A stretch of 64,000 nucleotides of DNA. Origin: Setophaga petechia (taxonomy: Eukaryota; Chordata; Aves; Passeriformes; Parulidae). The DNA lies in NCBI GenBank assembly GCA_024362935.1, contig JANCRA010000033.1, forward strand, positions 4,731,001-4,795,000, in the 5' to 3' direction. Position 1 is the stretch's first letter; every line of letters begins with the position of its first letter. Positions 1-13,105 of the stretch are shown here, one piece after another. The translations under genes and the position numbers were made by a program. The notes below the pieces were generated by a model. It was not told the origin of the DNA. It did not search any database and saw only the letters and a list, made by a program, of their open reading frames with translations.

Positions 1-844
1 TGTGAGCCAGCATCCAGATCCTTGCTGTCTAACCTGTGCCTGCTCTTCCATTCTCCTTTGGTTCATGCTTGGGATGGCTGTTGTCATGAATGAGACTGTT
101 GTGCTTGGATATTTACTCAAAGACAGCATCAAGAAAAATACTCAAACCCTGGTGACAGCCAATTATCCCCCAGCTTCTCTTGTTCTGGCAATACTGAGTC
201 ATTTCATCCCCCATCATCAAAATGGATGCCTTTTTTCCCACATGGCTATGAAGTCACTTGCAGCGGCTGTTTCAGGATTCGAGCTGAGCAGCCTGCTCTA
301 GCAGGGGAACAAAGCCAGAGACACGAGCACAGGAGCAAAACAAGCAGAGATTTCTGCCTGTGAAGAGCAGCAAACAGTTGAATCAAGTGGTGCTTGCTTG
401 CTTTCTTTCCTCCTTCCCACACTCTGCTGGTAGGTGGATCATGACAGAGAAATGTGTGGGTCTGTTGGGCTCACGTGGGGCTGTCACACTCCAGGTTTAC
501 ACTGGCAATGAATGTGTAATTTACTTGCAATGAGTGTGTAAATACAAAAAAATACAAAATATAAATACAAAATATTTGGAATGAGTGTGCAAATAAATGA
601 GTGTGGAGCACTCAGGTGCTGGGCTCCCCTCTGCCACTCATGTCCCTCTGTCCTGCCCTTTGTGGGGGAAAAATGAGAGTGCACCCAGCAGCTGGCTGAG
701 AGGAGAGCAGAAACTCATTAGAGCACAGGGTAATTAATAAATCAGCTCCATTCCCCAGGATGGTGCTGAAGATTTAAGATAAAGACTTTGTTATAAACCA
801 GCCTTCAGCCTGAGGCATGAGGTGCACACTGCAGGAGGATCCAC
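1..844. other. Non-coding DNA, nothing recognised
   Basis: No open frame here resembles a known protein and no repeat family was recognised, apart from a short AT-rich patch with repeated AATACAAAA-like and ATGAGTGTG-like words around 520-605. If NTSR1 intron 1 is as long as it appears, this is intronic or downstream sequence of that gene. Confidence 0.5.
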
Positions 845-1022
845 AGGAAAGTTAATTTAAACAAAAACCCAAAGAAATGGAAAGAACAAAACGTTCTCCT
901 ATTGAGAAACACGTTAGACCCAATTCAGAACAATTCAAAGGAAAGTTAGGTTAAATAAAAACCCAAACAAATGGAAAGAAAAAAATAATTCTCCTGTTGA
1001 AAAATACTTCAGACCCAATTCT
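845..1022. repeat. Two-copy tandem duplication of about 94 bp
   Basis: The word AGGAAAGTTA starts near 845 and again near 939. Both copies continue with an AAAACCCAAA block, an ATGGAAAGAA block and a TTCTCCT-GTTGA/ATTGA block, and end in AGACCCAATTC. The copies differ at scattered bases, so the duplication is not very recent. Confidence 0.8.
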
Positions 1023-4000
1023 GGTTTTGCATTTCTGCCAGGTGAGGTAGAGGTAGAGGAGGGTAAGAGATGCTATAGTGTCTGAGAGACAAGTAATGTC
1101 ATGACAAAAAAAATTTATCTGTTGAATTACACTTCAGGATCAATTTTTCTGAAGCTTTTTGTAATATTTCACATATGCTGAAAAGTCTCATTAATACAGC
1201 TGGTAAAATAACAGCTTGTCTGCTTAAAGTAATTAGTAGTTGACAATTGGGTTGAATTTTAAATCCATGAGGAGCTTTGGTTAGCACTAATAAATGTTGA
1301 TTAAGGTAGCAATTAAAATCTAACAATCTCTCTGGGGGTCTGAACTTAAAAGCTGAAGTTTGGAACATACCTCACTTCACAGAGAAAATGCTACAGTTCC
1401 TCCCCAAGCTGCTTTATTAAGCTGTGGCAATGTGGATTTTTATTTCCTTTGGTTGCTTTTATTTCCCTTTATTTTTTTTCTTTTCTTTCCCCCCTTTTTT
1501 TTTTTATTTTTCCCAGTTTACACCAATTAACTGCAGCCCAAAGCAGTGCTTGGGCAGCCCCAGCACCTCTCCTGGCTGGCACAAAGACCTGGGGACAGCG
1601 GGGACATTGAGCAGAGCGAGGTTTGAGCTTTCTCTCAGGAAATGCTGTGGGACCCTCCTGACACCCCCATTTCCATGGCAGTCCTTCCCAGCAGGCTGTG
1701 TCTGTCTGTCCCTCTCCCCAGCAGGCTCTGAAGTGGGCTGGAGACATCTCCAGCTCTCCTGCAAGAAGCTCTGCTGGCTAACACAGCCAAGAGGGGAGGT
1801 CAGGCAGAGCTCATCCCTCCTGATTCCTGCTCCTCAGAGCATCCCATAATCAGGGTGATTGGAGAGGTATTGATAGGCAGAGTCTTGAGGAAGACTCAAA
1901 TTCTCCCTCTTTGTTGCACTTGAGCAGGGTGAGCAAGGCAAATCACAAAGCACATTTTGTTTATAGACTTCTTCTACTGATTTATCATCAAGGCACTATT
2001 CATGGAGGGCTCGGGTTCTTTGTGGTCTTAGCCTGATACAATTTCAGTCACTTCCCTGAATTTTTTCTATTTTGGAAGTCAGAAAGCACATTTGTATTTC
2101 ATGGAGCACCTCCTTTATAATGGCCAATTCCTTTTGGTTTTTTTTTCACTCTTGCTGTGGGCAAGACATAAACTGAACACAAAAACAGATTTGTCTTCAT
2201 CACACATTAGCTCTGCATCACCCATTAATTCCACTGCATCCCCCAGTTTTTAAGATGAATGCCAGTGGGGGAAAAAAATAGGAATACAATGTGAAATGGG
2301 AGCACTTTGGTCCTGTGGTGCTCCTGGGAGTGTGTTGGTACTTCTGCCCTGCTCATGCCACTTAAATCAACAGCCTTGTCATTATTTTGTGTCCCAGTGC
2401 TGCTCCTGCTGCCTTTGGGAGCTGCTGAAATGAGCTCCTTTTCCTGCAGGGTACTTACCATGGCTGTAAAGGAAAAAACAGACCAGCAGAAAATTTGTGA
2501 ACATTATGGACAAACCCAGGGAGTGTTCCTGGGGCAAGGCAGGGAGGTCAGAAGGAAACTGGGTCCCTCTGGCTTCCCAGGGCTCCTGCTGTATTTGGTG
2601 GCTGCTGCTTGGTCCTGCTCCTGTCCCCAGCATCCCCAGCATCCTCAGGAGATGAAACAGCCTCTGGGAAGGAGCCTTAATAATCACCATAATTTTTAGG
2701 TGCTTTCTTAGCCCAGCCTGTGTGATCTGAGCGTGGCTGTTGGTTTCTCCATGGAACTGTGTGTCCCTGAGAACATTTCCTGAGTCCATTCATTGTTAAG
2801 GATATTTACAGAAAAAGAGAGCTGGAGAACTGAAGATGTCAGGAGCTGGAGGAGGAAAAGGAATAAATCCAGAGAGTGGAAAAAAAGCCCATTCACTATC
2901 AGTCAATGTGTCTATCACTCTTTTTTCCCTTTTTTTTTCTTCTGTGTTGTAAGGATGAAATACAAATGGCTCAGAGAAATGTGGAAAGGAATGTAAATAA
3001 AAGCTTCAGAGCCAGAGACATTCAGAGCCCTTTTTTTTCAGAGGAGGCTTAAGAACTGGTTGAAATTGTCCATTTCCATTTGAGTGAGCAATTTCCATGC
3101 CTGTAGCTTTGGGACAGGTTGTTTTCTCTGCAAGATGGACACAAGGGTTGAACCAGCTGGGAACTGCAGCCACAGAGGGGCACAAGGGTGAGCAATGGTT
3201 TGGGTATCTTGGCACTGTAGTTTTGGGGGTTTTTCAGGGAAAACAGCTGCTCTGAGAGGGTCCCCAGTGGACACAAGTCATCCTGGACATCTCCACAGCC
3301 AGCACCACCCTCCACATGGATCCAGCTGTGCTGCAATGAGCACTCAGGGCTGCTGTGGAGACAGCACCTGGGGTCTGGGAACATTATTGCATGGAAAGCC
3401 ATGAGCTCCTGAGGAGACACCAGGGTGATTATTCATGCACAGGCTTTCAAACTACTTGAAAGGGCCTATTTAATATTTTTACAGTAATACTATGCACTCT
3501 GCTGCTCTTACAGTAGAATTACAGGTGTCATCCTGAGGAGGTGTGTGTGGGGGGCAGGTTTTTGGAGAAAAGCCATTTTGCCAGGGAGATGAGACAAACA
3601 AGGGGCTGCAGAGAGATCTGGCATCTCCAAGGAGCTCAGAGGATCTCCTGGTTTCAGGCTGCTGCCCTGCCATGAAGATAAATCAGCAGGGAAATGCTCA
3701 AATCCCCATACTGGGGACAGTATGGAAGGATCAAGTGACATGCAGGGGGAGAAATCCTAAATCTAGCGCAGGTAGGGAGGAGAGCAGGTATGAGCCATCT
3801 GTCCCTGGTGGCAGTGTCTCTGTGGGCCAATTAAAAGCCACTGCATTGAACAGGTCAGGTCTTAATGAGCTGTGGGTCCAAAGCCTGGCTGGGCAGCTGG
3901 AAGACCCCATAACCCCAAATCCACATGGTCTTTCAGAAAATGAACCCAAGGCAAAACAGATCGAGGAGGTCACGGCTCTCTCCTGCAAACCACAGCACAG

Positions 4001-5686
4001 GCAAGCCCTGAATGCTTTCCCATTTCTCAAAATTGATTTTCTTTTTTCCAAATTAAAGTACAAAATGAACATGTGAGACCAAATGCTATGGGAGCAGACT
4101 GCAAATGAGGCTAATAGGCCAAATGTCAGATTTGTTTCTGCTGAGGAGTCATTACTGAGCACAGACTTTATGTAACCTGCTTTGCTCTAAAGAATAATCC
4201 AGCCAGCTAATGACTGGCATGAGAAAGATGTTTTGCCTGTGGAATGGCTTCTTTGCTGTTATAAATTTCTCTGGACCTTACCCCAAAAGGTAGAGGTACC
4301 CACCTGGCTGAAGCCAGCATTTGAGGTTGGCTAAAAAATCTGATGGATAAAGGCACCCTAAGTGCTGGGTATAATTCTTTGGACTCTGTATGGAGCAAAG
4401 ATATAAACTGCTATTCCTCAAATCAAGATTCTGATTGCAGGTTTAGAAGAATCTCCAACCATTTCCCCATGGCAGCTCCAACTCCTGCAGCACAATTCAC
4501 AGGCTCTTAACAGGTGGGTTGTTTTTCAGCTTTGCTTTTCTCAAAACCACAGAGCTCCATGGAGGAATGGCTGAGAATGTTGACCTGGAGCAGGTATCAG
4601 GTTCCAATGTCCTGATTTGTGCAGTGCAGGAATCAGGATCAGAATCTCTGCAGGCACCCATGGTGCTGTCCAAGGCTCTGAGCATGGCTGCTGGTCACAT
4701 CCCCCTCTGCTCACAGAGATGCTGCAGCTGCTGTTGCTGGCACTTACTTACACTGGCCTGTGCTATGCATTAACCAAAATAATTTCCTTTTTGAAGCACA
4801 AAAATTTCAGTGTAAAAATTGCTGCTTTTATCCCTAAGGCAGGCTGCCCAGACTCAAGGCTGTCTCAGGTAGGAACCATTCCTGTCCAAACAGTTGTGGA
4901 GGCAGATTCCTTGCAAAAGAGGAAGTGATTTAGCAAGATGAAGTAATCACAGTGTCGTGAATGCAACCAGGATTTCCCTGTTAATCACCTCACTGTTAAT
5001 TAAGGGACCATTTTTTTTTAATTAAAATTAATTCTCATCTTTTAAAAATGTATCACTTAAAAAGGGGATGTACAGAAGTGTTTATCACTGATACCCTAAG
5101 ATGCTAATTTCCAAATGTTATGGCTTGTAATCAAGTTTAATTTTCTGACTTACCCTCCAAAGGAGAGACTTTACACCAGTTTTGACATTTAAATTACCTT
5201 GGATTTGCAAGTCCAATACTGCCATAAATATTCATAGCCAAGAATTGACTATTTAGCCTTGAATTTTTTTTAAATATCTTTTTATTCACTACTAAAAACC
5301 AGCTCCAGAGTGAGCTGCAGGAATGAAATGAAGCAGATTTTCTCTGGAGCATCTGGCTCTGCTACCCAACATGAGCTGACACAGCCACGCTTCTGTTTGA
5401 TGCTGCCGAACAAAAATTGGCAGCAAAACCATCCTTTGATCCTTTCCCTTCCATCTCCTTGCAAAAAGCTGCTGTGAGGAGGGGCTGCTGCTGCTGGTTT
5501 GGCCTGTGCCATGTCCAGCCCTGCATTTTGGGCTTTCACAGCCACACAAACACAGCAGCTCTGCTCCTGTGGGAATCAGAAAAACAGAAACTTCCACAGA
5601 CACTGGAAGGGTTTGACCTGCAGCCTCAGAAGATCCTTAGATTGGTGTAAAAATATGAAGCAAAAAAAAATCATAAATTTTATTAT
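1023..5686. other. Non-coding DNA without recognised genes
   Basis: Mixed AT-rich sequence with poly-T runs (about 1,465-1,510 and 2,930-2,940). Several open frames of 60-177 codons occur on both strands, but none shows a recognisable domain, splice structure or conserved motif. The longest, 3,543-4,076 on the plus strand, is treated under findings. Read as part of NTSR1 intron 1 or downstream DNA. Confidence 0.5.
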
Positions 5687-6088
5687 TGTTGTAGGTGAGA
5701 ATATGCCTTAAGTGAGTGAGAGACTGTACTGATAACGTGGTGAAGGGTTATTACGTAAGGGTGTGGTTGTATGGAATAAACTGAGAGTTTAGAAGTTATA
5801 ACAGAATCATCTGTGTGCATGTGAGTTAAAAGCCCATTAGACAAAAGGATCTGCAGTGCAGTAGAAGTAAGTAAAGGTGATCAGTTAGAAAAGCAAAATA
5901 AACCCTGTGGCAATTCTCTATTGGGTTAGAAAGTTACACATTGCCTTGTAACAAAGAACTTGTGACTACTCTTGAGCTATGGCCAAATGCCTGCTCCTCT
6001 AAAATCCCATAGCCTCTGAAATTGATATTTATCTGAGCAATAAATCCTTCTTAGCTTGCAAATAGTCCCATCCCTTCCAGCAGTGACA
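5687..6088 (+). mobile_element. Probable solo LTR (endogenous retrovirus, songbird type)
   Basis: The element begins TGTTGTAGGTG and ends CAGTGACA, giving TG...CA termini 402 bases apart. The flanking pentamers are ATTAT on the left and ATGAT on the right, a 4/5 match that could be a worn 5-bp target-site duplication. A polyadenylation-type AATAAA lies in GAGCAATAAATCC near 6,039, at the position expected between R and U5. There is no internal coding region beside it. Family assignment is by general resemblance only, and the ends could be shifted by a few bases. Confidence 0.55.
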
Positions 6089-6454
6089 ATGATACACTCA
6101 CCCTGAGCGTGGCCACAGGGAGGACAAAGCCAAACAAAGAAAGAAAGAATGCCAGGCTTGGGGCAAAGAGCCCTTTTGGTGCTGCCTGGTGTGACAGGGA
6201 GCTCAGTGTCCCTTCCCTGCCCAGGTGACAGCACCCCAGCCCTCAGCATGGTGGCCACAGCTATCCCAGGTGAAGGCAGTGGGCTCCAGGCCATGGCAGG
6301 GTCCCTGCCCCCTCTGGCAGGGACAGCAAGGTGTCCTCTTGCTGCTGTCCTGCAGCCCCCACGCCCATTCAGGCTGTGACACAGCTCCAGGGACAGGGGA
6401 GAAGGCTGTGCTGGGGGCTGGCAGCTCTCAGGGGTGATGTGCCACACTCCCTTC

Positions 6455-6832
6455 TGTTCACAGGAGGCTTAAGATGAGGGAAGAGACGAGGATCTGACTC
6501 CACGTTTAGGAAGGCTTGATTTATTATTTTATAATATATATTACATTAAAACTATACTAAAAGAATAGAAGAAAAGAGTTCATCAGAAGGCCAGCTAAGA
6601 ATAGAATAAGAAGGAATGAATAACAAAAGCTTCTGTCTCAGACAGAGAGTCTGAGCCAGCTGACTGTGATTGGCCACTAATTAGCAACAACCACATGAGA
6701 CCAATCAAAGATCCACCTGTTGCATTCCACAGCAGCAGATAACCATTGTTTACATTTTGTTCCTGAGGCCTCTCAGCTTCTTAAGAGGAAAAACCCTGAG
6801 GAAAGGATTTTCCATAAAAGATGTCTGTGACA
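6455..6832 (-). mobile_element. Solo LTR, family 1 copy A
   Basis: Read on the minus strand this starts TGTCACAGACATC and shares long blocks with the copies at 17,530 and 54,971. These include GGAATGCAACAGGTG, an ACAAAATGTAAACAATG block, a CCTTCTGATGAA block, ATTCTTTTAGTATAG and an AATAAATCAAGCC polyadenylation region. Flanking hexamers CCCTTC (left) and CCCTCC (right) match at 5/6, consistent with an ageing 6-bp target duplication. The 3' end differs from the other copies by about 8 bases. No internal retroviral genes are attached. Confidence 0.8.
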
Positions 6833-9274
6833 CCCTCCCCTTCCCTGAGCAGGTGAGAAGCAGAGCTGAGATGCTCCAGCCCCTGCCCTTGTCAGTGTGG
6901 GTCTCTCTGATTTCTGTCTCAATTTCTGTCTCAAAATGTTCTAAAGATGCTCCATTTTTTCTCCAGCATATTGTGGAAACAGGGGTCAGTGTGGGATGGG
7001 AAGAGGGGCAGGATCAGCTCAGATGTTGAGCAGAGGGCTCTGAGAATCCCCTCAGAGCCCAACTCTGAGGCACAGAGCAGGCAAACACCTGCACACATCA
7101 GTCACAATAAAGGGCAAATTGGCTTCATAATGAAACATTCTCCTCTTTTCAGTGACTGATGACTTCTTCATTTTTTTTTTTATATCAGGTACACTTCAAA
7201 TGTAATTAGTTTCTCCAGTCTTTTTTCTTCTTTCAACAATAAGGCAGGGACAGAGAAGCAGCACTATTACTACCCATTTCTTAAAATAATTTCTATTTGC
7301 AAAAGGCTAATAAAAAATTTGAGATACACTGTGACCCTTTCTGCCCTTAAACCAAGGAATTTATTTTAATCATAAACAACTACTTCTGAGCTAAGCTGCT
7401 TTAACTAACACAAGAGGGACTTTGACACTGCTTTTATGGCTGTTGGATACCCCCAGCTCACCCTACCCCAGGGACAATAAACATGTACCTCAAATGTACC
7501 TCTGCTGCTGCCAGGAGTGTCCCTGGCTTCTTGTGTGGGCATCTTTGCCTCACAGTTACACTGAGAAATTGATTTTCTGATACAAAACTGAGGTGTCTGC
7601 TCCTACCTGAGATCAAAGAAGGACCTGCTTTCCCAGGAACTCACCCAAATCTTTACTTTGTCTTTGTTTCCTTTTCATATCAGTATTTTAATAAAAGGTA
7701 TTTTCTCTACCTACAAAATAATAGTTCACAATGGATGACAGCCTTACTTCTGATATTATTTACTTCTTCCATTTGAAAAAGAATTTTTGCAGTAAAGCCC
7801 CATTCAGGTGGGATCTGAGTGTAGCCTCAGAAACTCCAAGCTTTAAAAAGCTGAGATGGTCCACAGGAGATCAGGGGTGCCAATTTCAAGTCTGTTTCTG
7901 CCAAAAAACCCTAAAAAATGTTATTATTTGGTGGGGTGATGTTCCCTCTGGTCAGTGCCTAGGATTAAATTTAGTCCAGCACAGCAAAGCCCTTCCAGAT
8001 TCACTTTCCATGAAGGACCAGACATGAGAAGGATGAGCTTCATAAGTGGTGAAATGAAGCAATTCAGCTCTGAATTGTTCACAGAGACTCCACAATGGTT
8101 AGAGAAGGCTCATAAGAAAACCTGGACTTTTTTCTCCCAGATAACTCATGGCAATGTGGAAGAGATGATCCTGTGTCACTCTGGTAGGAAAAAAGACATG
8201 ACAATGGCCTGAAACTTCTTGATTTTTGATTCAGTAAAATCTGAGAGTCTTTTAAGTGACAAGTTCTCATAAATAATTCCATCTAATGGAAGATACTTTG
8301 GTAATTGCAGTATTTTAATTTCAACCCTTTAAGTGCAGAGAATTCTCATTAGCACTCAGCATTCAGGTACTGCAATGAATTTTCATGGAGAGAGAGTAGC
8401 ATACACAGTGCTGAAATGGTGGAGCTATGATGAATTTATGCATCATTTTATGGACAAAGATATTAAGTGATTCATTAAGCAAGACCATCCATTCCCTTCT
8501 GGGCACAAGGAAGTTTTTATTATTCCTGTTCTTCAGGTAAATAGATGGAGGCAGAAAATGACTAGGTCTGGCCTAAACCTCTTCTGTCCAAGCATTTCCA
8601 CAGTGATTTTCTCTGGTTTCTAGCAAGGTTTATTTATAAATGAAACCTCCAAGTGACCTTGGAGAGTCTGGCTTTCCATGCCTCAATCTAACTCCTCTGC
8701 AATATTTCCTTGACTAAAGGCAATAAAAACATCCACAGGGGAGCTGAAATGCCAGGCTGGAAGACTGAGTGCATGAATATTATAAATGAATGAAGCAAAA
8801 TTTGGATTTCAGGACAAAAACTTGCCTTTACACCAATTCAGAGAGAACTGGGCCTTGTCATGGTTGTTCAGAGGAATTTGCAGTACTTTGGAGAAGTGAC
8901 TCCTCTGTTGCTGAGTGCTGCCAGCTTGGAAACCAAGCCATGGAAATGAAAACATCCATGTTCTCAATTGTTCCACTGGCACTGGAAGAGCTGAAGGAGG
9001 AGGAGGGATATCAAACAAGGGTGTGCAAGAACAAAGTGCTGGTTTCACTCTGAACTCTGAGCTCTCTTGTGTAGCAATGACTCACAAAGTCTCGGGCAAG
9101 CAGCGCTCAGCAAAGGTGATGCTGTGGGCAAAGAAGGAAGAGTCGTGGCACATTTTCCTTCTAACTGGTTCCTGTCTTTAAATTGGTTTCAAAACTAGAT
9201 GTTAGCAAGGAGACAAATGCACTGCCTTCATGTATACTGCAATTAAATGCTGGGAAAGGTAAACCTGGTGGGAA
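6833..9274. other. Non-coding DNA, nothing recognised
   Basis: Moderately AT-rich sequence. Open frames are short and lack recognisable domains, and no RNA gene or repeat family was identified. Probably intronic with respect to NTSR1. Confidence 0.5.
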
Positions 9275-9475
9275 TCACAAACTCATTCTGGTTGGGGCTG
9301 GAAGGACCTTAAAACTCATCTCATGCCACCCCCTGCCATGGGCAGGGAGACGTTCCACTAGATCAGGTTGCTCTGAGGTCTGTCCTGGTTGTGAACAGTT
9401 CCAGGAATGGGGCACCCACAGCTCTTCTGGGCACCCTGTGCCAGGCCCTCACCATGTGAGCAATTCCCTCCATGT
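9275..9475 (-). mobile_element. CR1 LINE 3' fragment
   Basis: The plus strand reads as the reverse complement of a CR1 tail. It has a GGTTGGGGCTGGAAGGACCTTAAA block, then CCTGCCATGGGCAGGGA, CCACTAGATCAGGTTGCTC, a TTCCAGGAATGGGGCACCCAC block and TGTGCCAGGCCCTCACCA. This order is typical of the CR1 3' region. It is a 5'-truncated, non-coding remnant. Confidence 0.85.
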
Positions 9476-12400
9476 AGGCTGTGCTGAGGTACCAGCTCAG
9501 AGAGGCACCACTGGATTTTGTTTGAGATAGAAATGAAACATTGCCCAAACTCAGCTCCCTGCTGAGCTGCTGTTTGCAATCAGCAGGTGGGTGATGGAGA
9601 CAAGGACAGTGGCCAAAGGCAGGGCTCAGGCAGCCAGGGGAATTGCAGAGCATCACTGCACCACTGCTGCAGGTGTTCTCCTGTGGGGATGCTCACACAC
9701 ACACACACTGCTGCTTCCTCCTCCATTACTTACAGCCCTCAATCACTTCACATTCTATGTCCTGGCACTGCTTCATTTGGGAAAAATGCCACAGTGACAG
9801 GTCTATGGCAGCTTTGACCACTTTTTCAGGTTCACAGCTTACACAAGGGAGCTGAGAAGGGCAGGTCCCTCCTCACTCAGCCCAAGCTTGTGGGCATCCA
9901 GCTCCACACAGGTCACTGCAGCTGCACTTGTACAAGCACACAAAGCTGTTGCCTCTGCAAAAATCTTGTTTCAGTGCAATTATAAAGACATTTTTGCGTG
10001 ATAGAAGGCTGTTTGCATGAATATATGCATGGACCAGCTTTAATTCTAAAGGCAGAGATCAAACCTAATTCGACTGTGTTAAAACTTTCCAGGTGAGGAC
10101 CTCTCTGTTGCTGCATAGGCATTCAGAAATTCTGCTTTTCTGCACAGCCTTTGGTAAAGCAGAGATCCTACAGATGAAAAAAAAAGGGATTGGTCTGATC
10201 TTTAATGATGCAGCCAGTCTCACAACCTGAGAGCCAAAATAAAAAGCAGAAACCAAACATAAAGAAGGAGAGACACCAGCCACTTGAGTGCTTTTTGGAT
10301 TAATGTATTTAGAACAAATTAGAGACCTTATTAAAGACTCTTCCCCCAGGACCTCTCTGGTCTATACCTGAAACATGCAAGGAAAAACATTTGATCTTTA
10401 GCAGTGAAGGAGCAAAAGCAAAATAAACTTTAAAAAAAGACACACTGAAGACAGATACTTCAAACAAAATGGATCAAGAGAGAATGCCAAGAAGATGGTG
10501 CCTAACTTCTAGGGGACAACTGAAGTATCAGTTTACTCATTTATTATGCATTAATTAAAATGCTTAAAAGAAGTGGAACCTGGCTCAGGGAGTGATGAAG
10601 CCAAATCAGTTGTGCTTTGACTCATCACTGTGACACAGTGAAAGCTGTACAAAAATATTACCAGGAAGATCTGTTTGGAGAATTTAAGATCTTTGTGAAT
10701 TTAAGGAGTTATGACATGCTCTTGTACGGCAATGAAAAGTACAGGGACTGAGGAGATGTGAGAACACAGGTTACAAAAGCGACTGAAAAATGCTTTTGTC
10801 CTGTAAGAGGTTTCTAAGGGCTGAAGCAGTTCTCATCGCCTTGACTAAAGGCAATTAGAAAAAAAAAAACTAATAAAATGAAAAAGTGAAAGAAATCTTG
10901 TGGCCCTAGAACCCTCCTGTACCTGTGTTATGAGCTGTGAATATCTGCTGTAACTCAGAGCTGCTCTAAGAGCTTTTGCAGGGTGTTTTGGGACCCCTCT
11001 GCAGAATGAAGCCCCTAAATTGAGGGTAAAACCCTGTGCTTGTACTTCTGGAGGTGCCTGGCTCAAGCTCCAGCAGCTCAACCAGTCACCCACAAAGGCT
11101 GAGGCAGAAGTGGGGGAGTTACAAACCTGGACACAGCCCTTGCTTAGGAATGCAGCAGTTATGGACAAATAATCTCCTAAGAGAGCTGTGAATTTGATGC
11201 AAAAAGGATTTTTGGAAGGAAACCAAAAGGTACAGGTCATAATTCAATATACAGTACTGACCAAAAAAGGGAAAATGTTGAAGTATTTCAGTGTTTTCAA
11301 ATAAACACTTGTTTTCTCCCTAAAAGCATTAACACATTTTATTTCAAAATATTAAATAAGAAAATACACTGATCTCCTGCTTTATTTCAGAATTGTCCTA
11401 AGCTAAAGAATAGAGAAGAAAAAAATGGATTGTAAGCCCAAAATGAAGCAAAGTGATCCACCTCAGCTTGAATAGAAGCTCAATTTGCACACAAAGTGCT
11501 GTAGGTTTAATTTGATAACCCCAGATTAACTGCTTTTTTTTGACTCATCCCTGATAAATTTCTTAGTTCATTCTTCTTGGTTTGACCCGAGCTCCTTTTT
11601 CTCCTTGGAAAACAAATTATTTCACCATGAAACATCAACCCCATCATTGTCCCACGTGCAGGAGGAACATCTCCAGTGGAGAGGGAGGAGGAAGGAGGAA
11701 TGAAGGCTGCAGCCCCTGGGGATCCCCCACCTGCTCTGATCTCATCTGGAGCCTGCTTACCCAACATTTCTCTGGGTTCCTGCCACAGCAGGGAAGGTCA
11801 GGATTTCTCCCAAAGCATCAGAGCTTTTGTGAGCCCAGCATTTGGGTGCAGGTGTTGTGACAGCAAGAAAACTTTGTTTTCAAGCATGAGCCACCAGTGC
11901 CTTCAGAGCATTTTGCCTCTCCCATCCCCATCCAGAAAACAAAAATTGTAGAAATGAAGAAACTTCATCTGGACTGAAACAAAGGAGGAAACAGCCCATC
12001 CTTTCATTTTGATGGATCTTTCTCTGCAGGGAGCACTGAATATCTTCATTTTCCAGGTATCATTCTATCTCAGATTAGTCATTCTTGACACAGGCATTTT
12101 CCAGACAACAGATTAGGCTTCTCCTGCTGGGTGCAAAGTATTTGAATGTTGTCTTGTAAAATAAGTAATTTCCTCCCCCTCCTTTTGGCCAGAGCAGTGA
12201 TTACTGCTCGCTGGTTTAGGCAGTGAAAGAGTGGGTTCTTCTAGAAAGAATGAAAAAATAAAATAAAACAAAATCCGGGAACATTTCCATTTCCCTCAAA
12301 GCTTGCTTAACTTGTTTTAAGGTTTTATTTAAGGCACAGAATGGTTGACAATAAAATTATTTCTCTGAGCTGGGAGAGGTAAAGCAGATTGTTACACACA

Positions 12401-12587
12401 GGGAGAGGGGAGCTGACTGCTCTCATAAATAAGTCAATGTGTTACTCCTGCAAGACTGGAAGTGGAATGACAGCTCCTCCAGATGCTGATGCTCCAGTTC
12501 TCTGTGACCCTCAGGAAACTGAAGTTTGCTAAAAATACCTTCCAAAAGCACACGTGCTCCAGGGCTGCAGAAACCCTTTGGAGCAGG
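9476..12587. other. Non-coding DNA, nothing recognised
   Basis: Contains a short (CA)n run near 9,691-9,710 and several AT-rich stretches. No protein-like frame, RNA gene or mobile element could be supported. Confidence 0.5.
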
Positions 12588-13105
12588 GGAGGTTTTAAAT
12601 GGGCAGATCCCAGCTCAACCTTTGGATCAGGGGGAGTTTTAAATGGGTAGATCCCAGCTCAGCCTCTAGAGTAGGGGGAGTTTTTAATGGACAGATCCCA
12701 GCTCAACCTTGGGAGCAGGAGAGGTTTTAAATGGGCAGATCCCAGCTCAGCCTTTGGATCAGAGGGAGTTTTAAATGGGCAGATCCCAGCTCAACCTTGG
12801 GAGCAGGGGGAGTTTTTAATGGCCATATCCCAGCTCAGCCTTTGGATCAGGGGGAGTTTTTAATGGGCAGATCCCAGCTCAGCCTCTGGAGTAGGGGGAG
12901 TTTTTAATGGGCAGGTCCCAGCTCAGCCTTTGGATCAGGGGGAGTTTTTAATGGGCAGGTCCCAGCTCAACCTTTGGATCAGGGGGAGTTTTTAATGGGC
13001 AGGTCCCAGCTCAACCTTGGGAGCAGGGGAGGTTTAAAATGGCCAGATCCCAGCTCAATTTTTGGAACAGGAGAGGTTTTAAATGGCCAAATCCCAGCTC
13101 AAACC
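12588..13105. repeat. 44-bp intronic minisatellite, about 11-12 copies
   Basis: The word ATCCCAGCTCA recurs every 44 bases (for example 12,607, 12,651, 12,695). Each unit continues with CCTTTGGATCAGGGGGAG or CCTTGGGAGCAGGGGAGG, then TTTTAAATGGGCAG. Two unit types alternate irregularly (GGATCAGGGGGAG versus GGAGCAGGAGAGG), so the array has mixed by slippage or unequal exchange. The edges are degenerate. Confidence 0.92.

Noticed and set aside
1099..1368. 89-residue minus-strand frame as a retroviral pol remnant
   Set aside because: No polymerase motif such as a YxDD-type active site or other recognisable block is present.
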